Numbered from the stretch's first letter, positions 1 through 9,632 are shown. The stretch: 64,000 nucleotides of DNA from Parapusillimonas granuli (GCF_013416525.1 NZ_JACCEM010000002.1:1-64000), one strand, 5' to 3'. Numbers and translations: made by a program. Notes: generated from the sequence alone by a model not told the origin.

Positions 1-369
1 GCGCCGGCGCCCGCGCCCGCGCCGCAAGAGCCGCCCGCCGCGGCGGCCACCCCGGCGCCGCAGCTGTTCCGCCCGCTGGTGGACAGCGCGGTCGAGGGCA
101 ACAGCGACATCGACATGATCATGGACATCCCCGTCCAGCTGTCGGTGGAGCTGGGCCGCACCCGGCTGACCATCAAGAACATCCTGCAGCTCGGGCAGGG
201 CTCGGTGGTGGAGCTCGACGGCCTGGCCGGCGAGCCCATGGACATCTACGTGAACGGCTACCTGATCGCCCAGGGCGAGGTCGTCGCCGTGGAAGACAAG
301 TACGGCATCCGCGTCACCGACATCATCACCCCCTCCGACCGCATCAAACGGTTGAACGGCCGGCGCTGA
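1..369 (+). CDS. fliN: Flagellar motor switch protein FliN, 5' end missing
   Basis: This is the C-terminal part of FliN, a C-ring protein at the cytoplasmic base of the flagellum that binds CheY-P and sets rotation direction. The frame is open to the left window edge, where it reads an Ala/Pro-rich linker, so the gene begins outside the window. The conserved surface-presentation (SpoA) domain follows, with PVQLSVELGRTRLTIKNIL and GYLIAQGEVV. A GTG at 79 exists but is internal. The stop is followed after 7 bases by fliO, so fliN-O-P-Q-R form one operon. Identity is clear from both sequence and context. Confidence 0.95.
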   Translation, partial: APAPAPAPQEPPAAAATPAPQLFRPLVDSAVEGNSDIDMIMDIPVQLSVELGRTRLTIKNILQLGQGSVVELDGLAGEPMDIYVNGYLIAQGEVVAVEDKYGIRVTDIITPSDRIKRLNGRR

Positions 370-376
370 GTCCGCC

Positions 377-703
377 ATGACCGAAGCCGACACCCTACGC
401 CTGATCGTCAGCCTGGTATTCGTCATCGTGCTGATTCTCGCCGGCATGTGGGCGGTGCGGCGCGCCGGCTGGCTGCGCGGCGCCCAGCCCGGCGCGTTCA
501 AAGTCGTCAGCACGCAAAGCCTGGGCGCCCGCGCCTATCTTGCCATGGTCGAAGTCGAAGACGCCCGGCTGGTGCTGGGCGTGACCGCCAACCACATCAG
601 CCTATTGCACACATTGCCCCCCGCCGACCCCGCGGCCAAGCCCGCCGAGCCGGCCGCCCAGGGCTTCGCCGCCGCGCTGGGCAGGGCCGTCAAGCGCCAC
701 TGA
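377..703 (+). CDS. fliO: Flagellar biosynthesis protein FliO
   Basis: FliO is a small inner-membrane protein that helps assemble the FliP ring of the flagellar type III export gate. The protein has 108 residues, typical for FliO. One hydrophobic segment at about residues 8-26 is followed by a basic cytoplasmic region containing the family pattern [18 protein letters not shown]. The C-terminus is Pro/Ala-rich and low in complexity. FliO is poorly conserved, so the call rests on the motif plus its place between fliN and fliP. The stop codon is one base from the fliP ATG, suggesting coupled translation. Confidence 0.92.
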   Translation: MTEADTLRLIVSLVFVIVLILAGMWAVRRAGWLRGAQPGAFKVVSTQSLGARAYLAMVEVEDARLVLGVTANHISLLHTLPPADPAAKPAEPAAQGFAAALGRAVKRH

Positions 704-704
704 A

Positions 705-1496
705 ATGAATCGCCCTCTTGCAGCCGCAGGGCTGCCCCGCAACCTTGCCCGGACCTTGTTCTGGCCGCTCGCGACGCTGGCGCTGGCCCTGCTCCTGCCG
801 CTGGACGCCTACGCGCAGGCGGCCCTGCCGGCCATCACGTCCACCCCCAACGCCAACGGCAGCCAGACCTGGTCCCTGAGCATACAGACGCTGGTCCTGC
901 TGACCATGATGTCTTTCCTGCCCGCCATGCTGATGATGATGACGGGCTTCACCCGCATCATCATCGTGCTGGGGCTGTTGCGCAACGCCATGGGCACCGG
1001 CGCCTCGCCGCCCAATTCGGTGCTGATCGGCATTGCGCTGTTCCTGACCTTCTACGCCATGTCGCCGGTCTTCGACCAGATCTACCAGGACGCCTACCAG
1101 CCGCTCAGCAGCGGCGCCATCGCCATGGAGGAAGCGCTGGACCGGGGCGTCAAGCCGCTGCACGCCTTCATGCTGAACCAGACGCGCGAAGCGGACCTGG
1201 CGCTGTTCGCCAACATGGCCAACGCCGGGGAGTTCGAGACCCCCGCGCAAGTGCCCCTGAGGGTGCTCGTGCCGGCTTTCGTCACCAGCGAACTGAAGAC
1301 GGCGTTCCAGATCGGATTCACCATCTTCATTCCTTTTCTCATCATCGACCTCGTCGTGGCCAGCGTGCTGATGTCGCTGGGCATGATGATGGTGCCGCCG
1401 GTCACCATCTCGCTGCCCTTCAAGCTGATGCTGTTCGTGCTCGCCGACGGCTGGCACCTGCTGCTGGGCTCGCTGGCCCGCAGCTTCTATCAATAG
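705..1496 (+). CDS. fliP: Flagellar export gate protein FliP
   Basis: FliP is a core ring subunit of the flagellar type III protein export gate in the inner membrane. It has 263 residues with a cleavable-type signal peptide (about residues 1-38, ending near AYAQA), as is usual for FliP, then membrane segments. Family motifs include the Met-rich [18 protein letters not shown] and, near the end, [20 protein letters not shown] with [23 protein letters not shown]. It starts one base after the fliO stop. The product associates with FliQ and FliR encoded directly downstream. Confidence 0.97.
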   Translation: MNRPLAAAGLPRNLARTLFWPLATLALALLLPLDAYAQAALPAITSTPNANGSQTWSLSIQTLVLLTMMSFLPAMLMMMTGFTRIIIVLGLLRNAMGTGASPPNSVLIGIALFLTFYAMSPVFDQIYQDAYQPLSSGAIAMEEALDRGVKPLHAFMLNQTREADLALFANMANAGEFETPAQVPLRVLVPAFVTSELKTAFQIGFTIFIPFLIIDLVVASVLMSLGMMMVPPVTISLPFKLMLFVLADGWHLLLGSLARSFYQ

Positions 1497-1506
1497 GGGC
1501 AGGCGC

Positions 1507-1776
1507 ATGACTTCCGAAACCGTGATGTCCATGACTTATCTCGCCATGAAGGTCGCGCTCTTCATGGCGGGGCCGCTGCTGCTGGTGACGCTGGCCGTGG
1601 GCCTGCTGATCAGCATTTTCCAGGCGGCGACGCAGATCAACGAAATGACGCTGTCCTTCATTCCCAAGCTGCTCGCGGTGGGCGCCGCGCTGGTGCTGCT
1701 GGGGCCGTGGCTGATCACCACGATGGTGGACTACATGCAGAATCTGTTCTCGCAGATCCCGGGCCTGGTCTCGTAA
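1507..1776 (+). CDS. fliQ: Flagellar export gate protein FliQ
   Basis: FliQ is a small two-helix membrane subunit of the flagellar type III export gate. At 89 residues it is the standard length. The two hydrophobic hairpin segments lie at about residues 16-38 and 53-75, separated by the conserved QAATQINEMTLSFIPKL loop. It sits 10 bases after fliP and 24 bases before fliR in the usual order. Confidence 0.97.
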   Translation: MTSETVMSMTYLAMKVALFMAGPLLLVTLAVGLLISIFQAATQINEMTLSFIPKLLAVGAALVLLGPWLITTMVDYMQNLFSQIPGLVS

Positions 1777-1800
1777 GCGGCAAGGCTTGTCGCCGGCGCC

Positions 1801-2589
1801 ATGATTTCCTTCGACATCGACCAGCTCTACACCTGGATGAACGCCTTCCTGTGGCCGTTCTTCCGCCTGCTGGGGCTGCTGGGCACCGCCCCTTTGCTGG
1901 GCGATTCGGCCATTCCGGGCAAGGTCAAAGTGGGCCTGGCGGCGCTGGTCTCGATGGCGCTCGCGCCGGCCCTGCCGCCCATGCCGGACATCCCCACCGG
2001 CTCCTTCGCCGGGCTCTGGATCTCCGCGCAGCAGGTGCTCATCGGCATCGCCCTGGGCCTGGTCATGCGCATCGTCTTCGCCGCCGTGCAGACGGCCGGG
2101 GAGTTCATCGGGCTGCAGATGGGCCTGTCCTTCGCGTCGTTCTTCGATCCGGCCACGGGCGCGAACACCGCGGTGCTGGCGCGCTTCATGAACACGATGG
2201 CGATGCTGCTGTTCCTCGCGCTGAACGGCCATCTGATGATGCTGGGCGGCCTGCTGCGCACGTTCGACGTGCTGCCGGTGCGGCAGGGGCCGCTGGACAT
2301 CAATGGCTGGGGGGTGCTGCTGGACTGGAGCTCGGAAGTGATGGTGTCGGGGATGCTGCTGGCCCTGCCGCTGATCATCGTGCTGTTGTCGATCAATCTG
2401 GCGCTCGGCATCCTGAACCGCACGGCGCAGCAGCTGTCGGTCTTTGCGGTGGGCTTCCCCATCAGCCTGATGACGGGGCTGGTCCTGCTGACCGTGGTCC
2501 TGCCGCAGTCCTCGCCTTTTCTTTCGCGCCTGTTCGAGGAAGGCTACGCCACCATGGGGCGGCTGATCCACGCGCTGGCCGGGCCTTAG
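1801..2589 (+). CDS. fliR: Flagellar export gate protein FliR
   Basis: FliR is the multi-pass membrane subunit that completes the FliP5-FliQ4-FliR1 export gate. The 262-residue protein has about six hydrophobic segments. It carries the family patterns GEFIGLQMGLSFASFFDP and, near the end, FAVGFPISLMTGLVLL. It is the last gene of the fli operon here and converges on a chemoreceptor gene. The ATG follows a 24-base gap without a strong ribosome binding site. Confidence 0.96.
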   Translation: MISFDIDQLYTWMNAFLWPFFRLLGLLGTAPLLGDSAIPGKVKVGLAALVSMALAPALPPMPDIPTGSFAGLWISAQQVLIGIALGLVMRIVFAAVQTAGEFIGLQMGLSFASFFDPATGANTAVLARFMNTMAMLLFLALNGHLMMLGGLLRTFDVLPVRQGPLDINGWGVLLDWSSEVMVSGMLLALPLIIVLLSINLALGILNRTAQQLSVFAVGFPISLMTGLVLLTVVLPQSSPFLSRLFEEGYATMGRLIHALAGP

Positions 2590-2726
2590 CGCCGCGGGCG
2601 GGATCGCGGCGGCGCGCCTCTGTCGAGGCCGGCGCCGCGCCGATCCTTCGCGCCGTGAGGCCGGCGCCGCCTCGATCCTTCCCGCCGTGACGCCCGCCGG
2701 ACGCCCGGCGGGAAACCCGGCAACGG
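2590..2726. repeat. Convergent intergenic gap with 32-bp tandem repeat and hairpins
   Basis: This gap between convergent fliR and a receptor gene holds two direct copies of a 32-bp unit (2625-2656 and 2657-2688, 3 mismatches). A partly matching inverted copy lies at 2601-2620 and can pair with the first unit. A separate hairpin with 8-bp arms CCCGCCGG and CCGGCGGG lies at 2693-2712. There is no T-tract. The pairing potential suggests a transcription end for both genes, but this is inference. Confidence 0.7.
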
Positions 2727-4448
2727 TCAGGAATAAGACCCTTCCAGCGCCCCGACGCCGCCACGCGGCCCGGCCACTTCCATGGACTTGGCGGGCATGT
2801 CGATGACCTCGTTCGCATTGATCTTGAACACCGACACCGCATCGGCCAGCCGCTTCGCCTGCTCCTGCAGCGAACCGGCGGCCGCGGCGGCCTCCTCCAC
2901 CAGGGCGGCGTTCTGCTGCACCACGCCGTCCATCTCCGTCACGGCGCGGTTGACCTGATCGATGCCCTCGGACTGCTCATGCGAGGCCGAGGAAATCTCG
3001 CCCATGATGGTGGTGACGCCTTGCACGGAGCCCACGACCTCGCGCATGATTTCGCCCGCCTCGCCGGCCTGCTTCGCGCCCGCCTGGACCTTGCGCTGCG
3101 ATTCCTCGATCAGCACCTTGATTTCCTTGGCGGCCTGGGCGCTGCGCTGGGCCAGCGAGCGGACCTCGCCGGCCACGACCGCGAAGCCCTTGCCCTGCTC
3201 GCCCGCCCGCGCGGCCTCGACCGCCGCGTTCAGCGCCAGGATGTTGGTCTGGAAGGCGATGCCGTCGATCACCCCGACGATTTCCGCCATCTTGCCGGAA
3301 CTGGTGGAGATTTCCTGCATGGTCGACACCACTTCCGAGACCGCCTTGCCGCCCCGCAGCGCGACTTCGGATGCGCTCTTGGCCAGGCTGTCGGCCTCCG
3401 TCGCGTTGTCGGTGTTCTGGCGCACCGTGCTGGCCAGTTCTTCCATGCTGGCGGCGGTTTGCTGCAGGGCCGCGGCCTGCTGTTCCGTGCGGCTGCTCAG
3501 GTCCGTATTGCCCAGGAAGATTTCGCGCGAGCCGAGGTTGATTTCCTCGACGCCGTCGCGCACGACGCTGACGGTGCGCGTCAGGCTTTCCTGCATGCGG
3601 CGCAGTGCGTCGTAGAGCACGCCGATCTCGTTGCGGGACTGCATGTCCACGCGCTGAGTCAGGTCGCCGTTGGCGATGCGGTCGAAATGCGTGCCGGCTT
3701 CGACCAGGCGCCGCACCACGACGCGGCCGAAGACGATGCGCATCAGGATCATCAGCAGGAAGCCGGCGATGACCGCCACCCCGATGGCGATGGCGGCGGT
3801 ATGGAAGCTTTTCTCTGCTTCGTCATAGAAGCCGGCCTGCACGCGATCGATATAGGCGGCGAAGGCTTCGATGCCTTCCTGGAAGGCCGCCGCCCGGGCG
3901 ATGCCGAACTCGTTGTTGACGAAATAGAAGGTCGTGTAGTCGTTGGTTTCCAGCGCCTGCACCATGGGTTCGATGCCGTCGTCGATATAGGGCCGGTACG
4001 AGCTGATGATGCGGGTGGCCAGGCGGCGGGCCTCCGGCGATTGGGGCGGTTCCTTGCGGAATTCATCGTACTCGTTCTTGACCTGCTCCAGCTTGTCCTT
4101 GGCGGACGCCAGCATGGTGCGCGCGGCCTCGCTGGTGCCGCTGCCGGCCGCCGCGGCCTCCTGCTGGTAGCGCGCGGCCACGAGCAGCGAAACGCGCGCG
4201 TCCATCATGTGCATGCCCAGCTGGTAGACCTGCTGGGCGCGCTTGTTCTGGCGCGCCATGGCGTTGACCTGGTCCAGATTGCTGGACAGGAACCAGGCGC
4301 CCATGGCGCCCACCGCGACGATCAGGACCATGAACATGGCCAGCACCAGCATGAGCGTGGTGCTGACTTTGGCGTCGGCCATGCGAAAACCGCGCCTGAT
4401 GCGGGTTTTCTTTTTATCGTGAGACGAGGATTTTTTAGAAGTAGACAT
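2727..4448 (-). CDS. Methyl-accepting chemotaxis protein (4-helix-bundle sensor type)
   Basis: This is a transmembrane chemoreceptor of 573 residues. After a Lys/Arg-rich cytoplasmic N-terminus (residues 1-27), a first membrane helix lies at about 30-53 and a periplasmic sensing region of about 160 residues at 54-215. A second helix at about 215-238, a HAMP segment and the coiled-coil signalling domain follow. The signalling tip reads [20 protein letters not shown] with [15 protein letters not shown]. There is no C-terminal aromatic pentapeptide for CheR/CheB; the protein ends GSYS. It lies 18 bases downstream of a small lipoprotein gene in the same orientation. The ligand cannot be told from sequence. 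Confidence 0.95.
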   Translation of the reverse strand: MSTSKKSSSHDKKKTRIRRGFRMADAKVSTTLMLVLAMFMVLIVAVGAMGAWFLSSNLDQVNAMARQNKRAQQVYQLGMHMMDARVSLLVAARYQQEAAAAGSGTSEAARTMLASAKDKLEQVKNEYDEFRKEPPQSPEARRLATRIISSYRPYIDDGIEPMVQALETNDYTTFYFVNNEFGIARAAAFQEGIEAFAAYIDRVQAGFYDEAEKSFHTAAIAIGVAVIAGFLLMILMRIVFGRVVVRRLVEAGTHFDRIANGDLTQRVDMQSRNEIGVLYDALRRMQESLTRTVSVVRDGVEEINLGSREIFLGNTDLSSRTEQQAAALQQTAASMEELASTVRQNTDNATEADSLAKSASEVALRGGKAVSEVVSTMQEISTSSGKMAEIVGVIDGIAFQTNILALNAAVEAARAGEQGKGFAVVAGEVRSLAQRSAQAAKEIKVLIEESQRKVQAGAKQAGEAGEIMREVVGSVQGVTTIMGEISSASHEQSEGIDQVNRAVTEMDGVVQQNAALVEEAAAAAGSLQEQAKRLADAVSVFKINANEVIDMPAKSMEVAGPRGGVGALEGSYS

Positions 4449-4466
4449 AACAGGACCTGAAAAGCT

Positions 4467-4829
4467 TTAGAAACTGCGAACCGGCGCCGCATGGTCGCCG
4501 TCATACCCATACTGATTCATGCGCGGGATGTTGATTGCATTGACAACGCGTTCGTAACGGCCGTCGGGGCCGAAAGAAAGCCATAGCTCACGGTTGAAAT
4601 ACACGGCGTCGGTCGCCAGCGTGGACTTGTAGGCCCATCTGGCGATGACCGAGCCGTCCGACTGCCGATAGACATCCACCGGGTCAGCGTGCATCAATGC
4701 ACTGGCCTGCTGCAGCGTCGTCTGGCCGGGGGTGACCAGGTACAGCGACGACGTGTCGAAATTGCGCCCCGCGGTGCTGCACGCCGCCAAGGCCGCCGCA
4801 ACGCTCAGAACCGACAGAACGCGGTACAT
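4467..4829 (-). CDS. Small BamE/SmpA-like lipoprotein between two receptors
   Basis: The protein has 120 residues with a lipoprotein signal peptide. The hydrophobic run VLSVLSVAAALAAC ends in lipobox LAAC, with the lipidated Cys at residue 17. The mature part contains TPGQTTLQQASALMHADPVDVYRQSDGSVIARWAYKS, which resembles the short beta-alpha fold of SmpA/BamE-type outer-membrane lipoproteins. That family link is from pattern recognition only. Its ATG overlaps the stop codon of the upstream receptor (TGATG), and a second receptor follows 18 bases later, so all three are probably co-translated. A periplasmic role linked to chemosensing is possible but inferred from position. Confidence 0.75.
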   Translation of the reverse strand: MYRVLSVLSVAAALAACSTAGRNFDTSSLYLVTPGQTTLQQASALMHADPVDVYRQSDGSVIARWAYKSTLATDAVYFNRELWLSFGPDGRYERVVNAINIPRMNQYGYDGDHAAPVRSF

Positions 4830-6292
4830 CAGAACTCAACCCATTCGTCATCGGCCGGGTTGCTTTGCTTCGAAGCCCCGGGCGTTTTCATGACGTAGGA
4901 CGCTTTGCCGGCGGAAGGCTCCGGCGCGGCCGCGGACGGCCTCTGGGCGGGCGGCGGCGCCCTGCGGCTGCGTTCGGCGGCGGCCGGAGCCGCCCCGTTG
5001 TGCCCCAGCGCCGCGGCTGCGGACGGGGCGGCGGCGGGCTTGGGAGCCTCCGCCTTGTGGCCCGCGTCCAGTGCCGGCGCGCGCCTGGGGGACGATGCCA
5101 CCTGTTTGGCCGGCACGTCGATGATCTGGTTGGCCAGGAGCTTGTAGCCGGCCACCACGGAACTGATGCTGTTGACTTGTTCGCTGAGCGACACCGCGGA
5201 TGCGGCGGCGTCCTGGACCAGCACGGCATTCTGCTGGGTCACGTGGTCCATTTGCGTGACCGCGCGGTTGATCTGGTCTATGCCCGAGGACTGTTCGGTG
5301 GTCGCCGCGGAGATCTCGCCCATGATGTCGGTGACGCGCGCGACCGAATCCACGATTTCCTGCATGGTGGCGCCGGCGCGCTCGACCTGGACGGACCCTT
5401 CCGACACCTGGCGGACGGAGTCTTCGATGAGCTGCTTGATTTCCTTCGCGGCCTGCGCGCTGCGCTGCGCCAGCGCCCGGACTTCGGACGCCACCACGGC
5501 GAAGCCCTTGCCCTGCTCGCCGGCGCGCGCGGCTTCGACCGCGGCGTTCAAGGCCAGGATGTTGGTCTGGAAGGCGATGCTGTCGATGACGCCCACGATG
5601 TCGGAAATCTTGCGCGAGGCGGAGGAAATGCCTTCCATCGTCGTCACGACTTCGCCCACCGCCTGGCCGCCGCGCTGGGCCACCTCGGAAGCCGTGGCCG
5701 CCAGCTGGTTGGCCTGGCGCGCGTTGTCGGCGTTCTGCTTGACGGTGCTGGCAAGCTGTTCCATGCTGGCCGCCGTTTGCTGCAAGGCGGCCGCCTGCTG
5801 TTCCGTGCGGGTGCTCAGGTCGGAGTTGCCGGCCACGATGTGCTGCGAGCCGCTCTGGATTTCATTCATCCCCATGCGCACCGTGCCCACCACGCGGACC
5901 AGGCTGTCCTGCACGCGCTTGAGCGCCAGGTACAGCGCGCCGATTTCGTTGTCGGAAACGACTTCGATGCGCTGCGTGAGGTCGCCGGCCGCGATTTGCT
6001 CGAACTGCGCGCTGACGTGGTCCAGCGGGCGCAGCACCGCGCGCGACAGCGTGTAGTACAGCAGAATGACGGCCAGCACGGCCAGGGCGAGCAAGCCCGC
6101 ATACACGTAGGTGACGGTGGAGAAATGCTGTTCGACCGCCTGCGCCGCCGAAGACGCCCCCGCCCCGCTCAGCAGCGTGCTGACGTGGCTTTGGCTATAC
6201 CAGCCGGTGAGGACCGCGCCCACGGTCAGAAGGCACAATAAGAAAACCACTATGGATAGGCTGGTTCTAAGCCGTAATTCTGTGAAACTCAT
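4829..6292 (-). CDS. Methyl-accepting chemotaxis protein with minimal periplasmic loop
   Basis: This is a 487-residue chemoreceptor. Membrane helices lie at about residues 12-31 and 63-81 and enclose only about 30 periplasmic residues, far too short for a normal ligand-binding domain. HAMP and the methyl-accepting signalling domain follow, with the tip [21 protein letters not shown] Pro/Ala-rich linker of about 100 residues leads to the last five residues EWVEF. These match the x-W-x-x-F pattern of the CheR/CheB-binding pentapeptide (NWETF in E. coli receptors). The gene overlaps the downstream lipoprotein gene by one base. It lies 79 bases downstream of flgL. Confidence 0.95.
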   Translation of the reverse strand: MSFTELRLRTSLSIVVFLLCLLTVGAVLTGWYSQSHVSTLLSGAGASSAAQAVEQHFSTVTYVYAGLLALAVLAVILLYYTLSRAVLRPLDHVSAQFEQIAAGDLTQRIEVVSDNEIGALYLALKRVQDSLVRVVGTVRMGMNEIQSGSQHIVAGNSDLSTRTEQQAAALQQTAASMEQLASTVKQNADNARQANQLAATASEVAQRGGQAVGEVVTTMEGISSASRKISDIVGVIDSIAFQTNILALNAAVEAARAGEQGKGFAVVASEVRALAQRSAQAAKEIKQLIEDSVRQVSEGSVQVERAGATMQEIVDSVARVTDIMGEISAATTEQSSGIDQINRAVTQMDHVTQQNAVLVQDAAASAVSLSEQVNSISSVVAGYKLLANQIIDVPAKQVASSPRRAPALDAGHKAEAPKPAAAPSAAAALGHNGAAPAAAERSRRAPPPAQRPSAAAPEPSAGKASYVMKTPGASKQSNPADDEWVEF

Positions 6293-6371
6293 TAATTATT
6301 CTCACTTTGCTAACAAACCGTAACGGTAACGTTCAAGCGTTGTCTCCACCTGAACCAATCTGGCATGTGCT

Positions 6372-7907
6372 TTATTGTGTCATATTGAATAGACTCGTAG
6401 CCTGGATTTTCTTGAACGCCATCGCGGCGGCTTCCAGCGCGGAAGCGCGCAGTTGAAGCTGGGCGGTGGCGCTGTAGTAATCGACGTCTTCCAGCTTGGA
6501 CAGCTGGTTCGTATAGCCCAGGTTGCGCTGCGCGCCGTTGGCGTTCAATGCATCCACTTCGTTCATGCGCGCGCCCACCGACGAGCGCACGGTCAGGACG
6601 TTGTTGTAGTTGACGTCGATACGCTGCAGGGCGGTGGCCAGCATGTTCTGGAAGCGGGCGGACTGCGCCTCGCCGCTGCCCGTGCCGTCCTCGAGCGCCT
6701 TGATGATGCCGTCGAGCGTGTCGAAGATGTTGAGGTCGGTGTTGACTCCGTCGGCGGTGGGCTCGATGGTGAACGCAAACCCGCTGTCGGGGGTTGCGCC
6801 CAGATACAGCTCCAACCCTTCATTGGGCAGAGAAAGCATATTGGTTGCCGGATCGAAAGTCGCCGTGTTCGTGACCGGATTTCCGTCGAGATCCGAGTAG
6901 CTGACGGTATAGTCCGTGCCATTGAAGCTGACCTGGTAGCTCGTATTGTGCAGAACCTTGGACGCATCGATCACCTTCGGCGTACCCATGACGGGCGCCG
7001 CCGATGGGCCGGGAACATTCGTCGGGTACGCCATATACGCCGGCGCGCTCATGGGTTCGATCGTGAACTTGTCGCCGATTGCCGGACTGCCGCCCATTTC
7101 GACCTGGACGCCGCCCGGCAATGAAACCGTGTTGGCCTGCCCGGGTGTGAACGCCGCGCCGGACGTCTGGTAAACGTCATGGCCCGCGGCATCCTTGACG
7201 CTCACGGTATAGTCGGTGGCCGAGGTGAACTCCACGACGAAGGTATTGCCGACGCCGTGGCCGTTCGGGTCGACCAGAGAGGGTTTCCCTATCGTGCCGG
7301 AGCCGCTGTTGTTCGCATCGGCCAGCGTCAGATAGCCTCGCGTGCCCGGCGCCGCGCGCCCGAAGATGTCGCTGCCCACGTCGCTGGCGGCAATCTGGCG
7401 GGTCTGGTCGGCCTGGATGTTGCGCTGGTGGGCGTCCCCCACGTAGCTGACCTTGCCGCCGACTTCCTGAAACGGCGAGACATTGCCCTGGGCGCCCGAA
7501 AACAGGTATTGCCCGTTGCCGTCGGTGGCGTTGGCCAGGCCCAGCAGGTTGCTGCGCGCTTCTTTCAGGACATTGCCCAGCGTTGCGCGGTCGACGTCGG
7601 ACATCGTGCCGTTGCCGGCCTCCACCAGGCGGGTCTTCACGTCCTGCAGCAGCAGGGTGACCGAATTCAGCGTGGTTTCTTCCAGCGCCAGATTGCGGTT
7701 CAGCACGCTGCGGTTGGCTTCGAACCGCGCGTTGAGGCTTTGCGACTGGCTGATGTTGACGGCCTGCGCGGCCGCCAGGGGGTCGTCCGCCGGCGTGATC
7801 ATGCGCTGGCCGCTGGCGACCTGCTGATAGATGTGCATCAGGTCGGACTGCTGGGTATGGATGGAGTTCAGACCGGTCTGGAAAAACAGGGTGGAGCTGA
7901 TACGCAT
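6372..7907 (-). CDS. flgL: Hook-filament junction protein FlgL (HAP3), enlarged
   Basis: FlgL forms the second ring of the hook-filament junction and is secreted by the flagellar export apparatus. The N-terminus (MRISSTLFFQTGLNSIHTQQ, then SGQRMITPADDPLAAAQA) and the C-terminal coiled coil (VDYYSATAQLQLRASALEAA) are flagellin-like and conserved. At 511 residues it is much longer than E. coli FlgL (317). The excess lies in the middle, where two related blocks of about 80 residues (about 205-285 and 305-383) share the patterns DYTVS and FTIEP. These probably form surface-exposed domains. It lies 18 bases after flgK in the same operon. Confidence 0.95.
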   Translation of the reverse strand: MRISSTLFFQTGLNSIHTQQSDLMHIYQQVASGQRMITPADDPLAAAQAVNISQSQSLNARFEANRSVLNRNLALEETTLNSVTLLLQDVKTRLVEAGNGTMSDVDRATLGNVLKEARSNLLGLANATDGNGQYLFSGAQGNVSPFQEVGGKVSYVGDAHQRNIQADQTRQIAASDVGSDIFGRAAPGTRGYLTLADANNSGSGTIGKPSLVDPNGHGVGNTFVVEFTSATDYTVSVKDAAGHDVYQTSGAAFTPGQANTVSLPGGVQVEMGGSPAIGDKFTIEPMSAPAYMAYPTNVPGPSAAPVMGTPKVIDASKVLHNTSYQVSFNGTDYTVSYSDLDGNPVTNTATFDPATNMLSLPNEGLELYLGATPDSGFAFTIEPTADGVNTDLNIFDTLDGIIKALEDGTGSGEAQSARFQNMLATALQRIDVNYNNVLTVRSSVGARMNEVDALNANGAQRNLGYTNQLSKLEDVDYYSATAQLQLRASALEAAAMAFKKIQATSLFNMTQ

Positions 7908-7925
7908 GGTCGGAATCCTGAAAAA

Positions 7926-9632
7926 TTAAGTGCGCAGACTGAGCAGGGTGTCGAACAGCGAGGAACTGACGTCGATCAGCTTGGACGCGGCGCGGAACTG
8001 CTCCTGGAACTGCATCAGCTGTACGTATTCTTCGTTGAGGTTCACGCCCGACACCGCCTGCTGGGCGGCGTAGTTCTGTTGAATCAAGGAGGCCGTGGCC
8101 TTGGCTTCGGTGCCGTTCTGCTGGGTCAGCACGCCCACCTTGTTGACGATTTGCGAGAAGGCTTCGTTGAAGCTCATGGAACCGTTGCCCAAGGTTTTCT
8201 GGGTCTGCAGTTTTGCCATGGCCAGCGCGTTGTCGCCGTTGGCGTTGCCGGTGTTCGGCGCGGCGGCCGCTATGTTGGCGGGGTCGTTGATTTCCAGGCT
8301 CAAGTCGGCGCCGGCCGCGCGGGTCGGGCGGATCAGCCAGCTGTCGCCTACATTGGCAGGCGCGGGAGCTGCGGAAAACGTGATTTCCATCCCGCCGAGC
8401 GATACCGTTGCCGGATAGGTGTCCGCAAGTGCTGGGCCGGGAGTCACCGCCCCGCTGGGGATACTGGTAATTTCGTATCCTAGCGGTGCGCCAGTGGTCT
8501 CATCGCGCTTCACCGAAATACGGTAGTCTTCGGCGGTCAGTGCATCCACATCCGTCAGGTCCACCGTTATCGACGGCGCGCCGGCGCTGTTGTGGCTGCC
8601 GGGCACGGCCTTGATCGAGCCGGCCGCCGTGAAGTCCGTGAAGAAATGGCCGCCCGCGATATTGCCCAGATCCACGCCCTGCGCATGCGCCTCGTTCACG
8701 GCCACCGCCAGGCCCATCGCCAGGCGGCCCAGGTTGTTCTGCACCGCATCCAGCGCTTCCTGCCGGTAGCTGATCAGCCCGGCGAGCGTGCCGCCCTTGA
8801 TGCGGCTTTCGTCGAGCTCGACGCCGATCACGTTGCCGGTGTTGTCCTTGATGGTGTAGGCCAGCACGGTGCGCTGCGGGTCGTCGGCCGACGGCTGGGC
8901 CCGCAGCGGGTAGACGGTGTCGCCGCCGAGCAGGATCTGGCCGTTGCCGATGGACAGGTTGACCTTGCCGTCCTGCTCGAAGGACTTGACGCCGACCAGC
9001 TGGTTCAGTTCGGACAGGAGCTGGTCGCGCTGGTCGAGCAGGTCGTTGGGTTCGTGCGCGCCGGTCGCGGAGGCGCGCGCGGTGGTGATGCGGGTGTTCA
9101 GGTCGCGGATCCGCTCCACGTAGCTGTTGATCTGTTCGACCACGGTCGTGATCTGGGTGTTGATGTTGCCGCGCTGGTCGTTCAGGAACTGGTTGGCGTC
9201 GTTGATCTGGCCCACCAGACTGGCGGCGCGGCCCAGCAGCTCCTGCCTTGCGGCGCTGTCGGCCGGCTCGGACGCCACGGCCTGTATGCCGTCGAAGAAT
9301 TTTTGCAAGGCGGGCGTGATGCCCACGCTGCGATCGGCGAACAGATTGTTGATCTGGACGATTTCGTTGCCGTAGGAGGTGATGGACGCCCCTTTGCTCT
9401 GGGCGTCGACCAGCTGCTTGTACAGAAAGCCGTCGTAAGAGCGCTGAACCGTCACCGCCTGGACGCCCCGGCCGATATAGCCCGCGCCGGTGGCCTTGGC
9501 GCCCGCCGTCTGCACCAATACCGACTGGCGGTTGTAACCATCGGTCGTGGCATTGTTGAGGTTATGGCCGGCCGTTTGGAGGCGGTTCTGCGCCGCGTTC
9601 AATGCCGTGAGACCCAGGTTGGCTAAGTTCAT
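7926..9632 (-). CDS. flgK: Hook-filament junction protein FlgK (HAP1)
   Basis: FlgK forms the first ring of the hook-filament junction. The 568-residue protein opens with the rod/hook family N-terminus (GLTALNAAQNRLQTAGHNLNNATTDGYNRQ) and ends with the conserved VNLNEEYVQLMQFQEQFRAASK coiled coil. The variable middle (about residues 330-460) carries a block similar in pattern to the FlgL inserts. The gene is separated from flgJ by about 103 bases that contain a FliA-type promoter, so flgKL can be expressed as a late-class unit apart from flgB-J. Confidence 0.97.
   Translation of the reverse strand: MNLANLGLTALNAAQNRLQTAGHNLNNATTDGYNRQSVLVQTAGAKATGAGYIGRGVQAVTVQRSYDGFLYKQLVDAQSKGASITSYGNEIVQINNLFADRSVGITPALQKFFDGIQAVASEPADSAARQELLGRAASLVGQINDANQFLNDQRGNINTQITTVVEQINSYVERIRDLNTRITTARASATGAHEPNDLLDQRDQLLSELNQLVGVKSFEQDGKVNLSIGNGQILLGGDTVYPLRAQPSADDPQRTVLAYTIKDNTGNVIGVELDESRIKGGTLAGLISYRQEALDAVQNNLGRLAMGLAVAVNEAHAQGVDLGNIAGGHFFTDFTAAGSIKAVPGSHNSAGAPSITVDLTDVDALTAEDYRISVKRDETTGAPLGYEITSIPSGAVTPGPALADTYPATVSLGGMEITFSAAPAPANVGDSWLIRPTRAAGADLSLEINDPANIAAAAPNTGNANGDNALAMAKLQTQKTLGNGSMSFNEAFSQIVNKVGVLTQQNGTEAKATASLIQQNYAAQQAVSGVNLNEEYVQLMQFQEQFRAASKLIDVSSSLFDTLLSLRT

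Noticed and set aside
2625-2688. CRISPR-like repeat
   Set aside because: Two directly adjacent 32-bp units without spacers are a tandem duplication, not a CRISPR array. No cas genes are present.
2979-4460. Long plus-strand open frame antisense to the first receptor, and similar long antisense frames at 4865-6241, 7179-8483, 19219-21276, 21357-23285, 30071-31756, 43691-45547, 49412-51679 and 57312-59861
   Set aside because: Each lies opposite a clearly identified gene, is rich in Arg/Gly/His/Asp typical of GC-rich antisense frames and shows no domain.
6293-6371. Sigma-28 promoter before the receptor at 4829-6292
   Set aside because: TAAA occurs, but 15 bases later the sequence does not resemble GCCGATAA.
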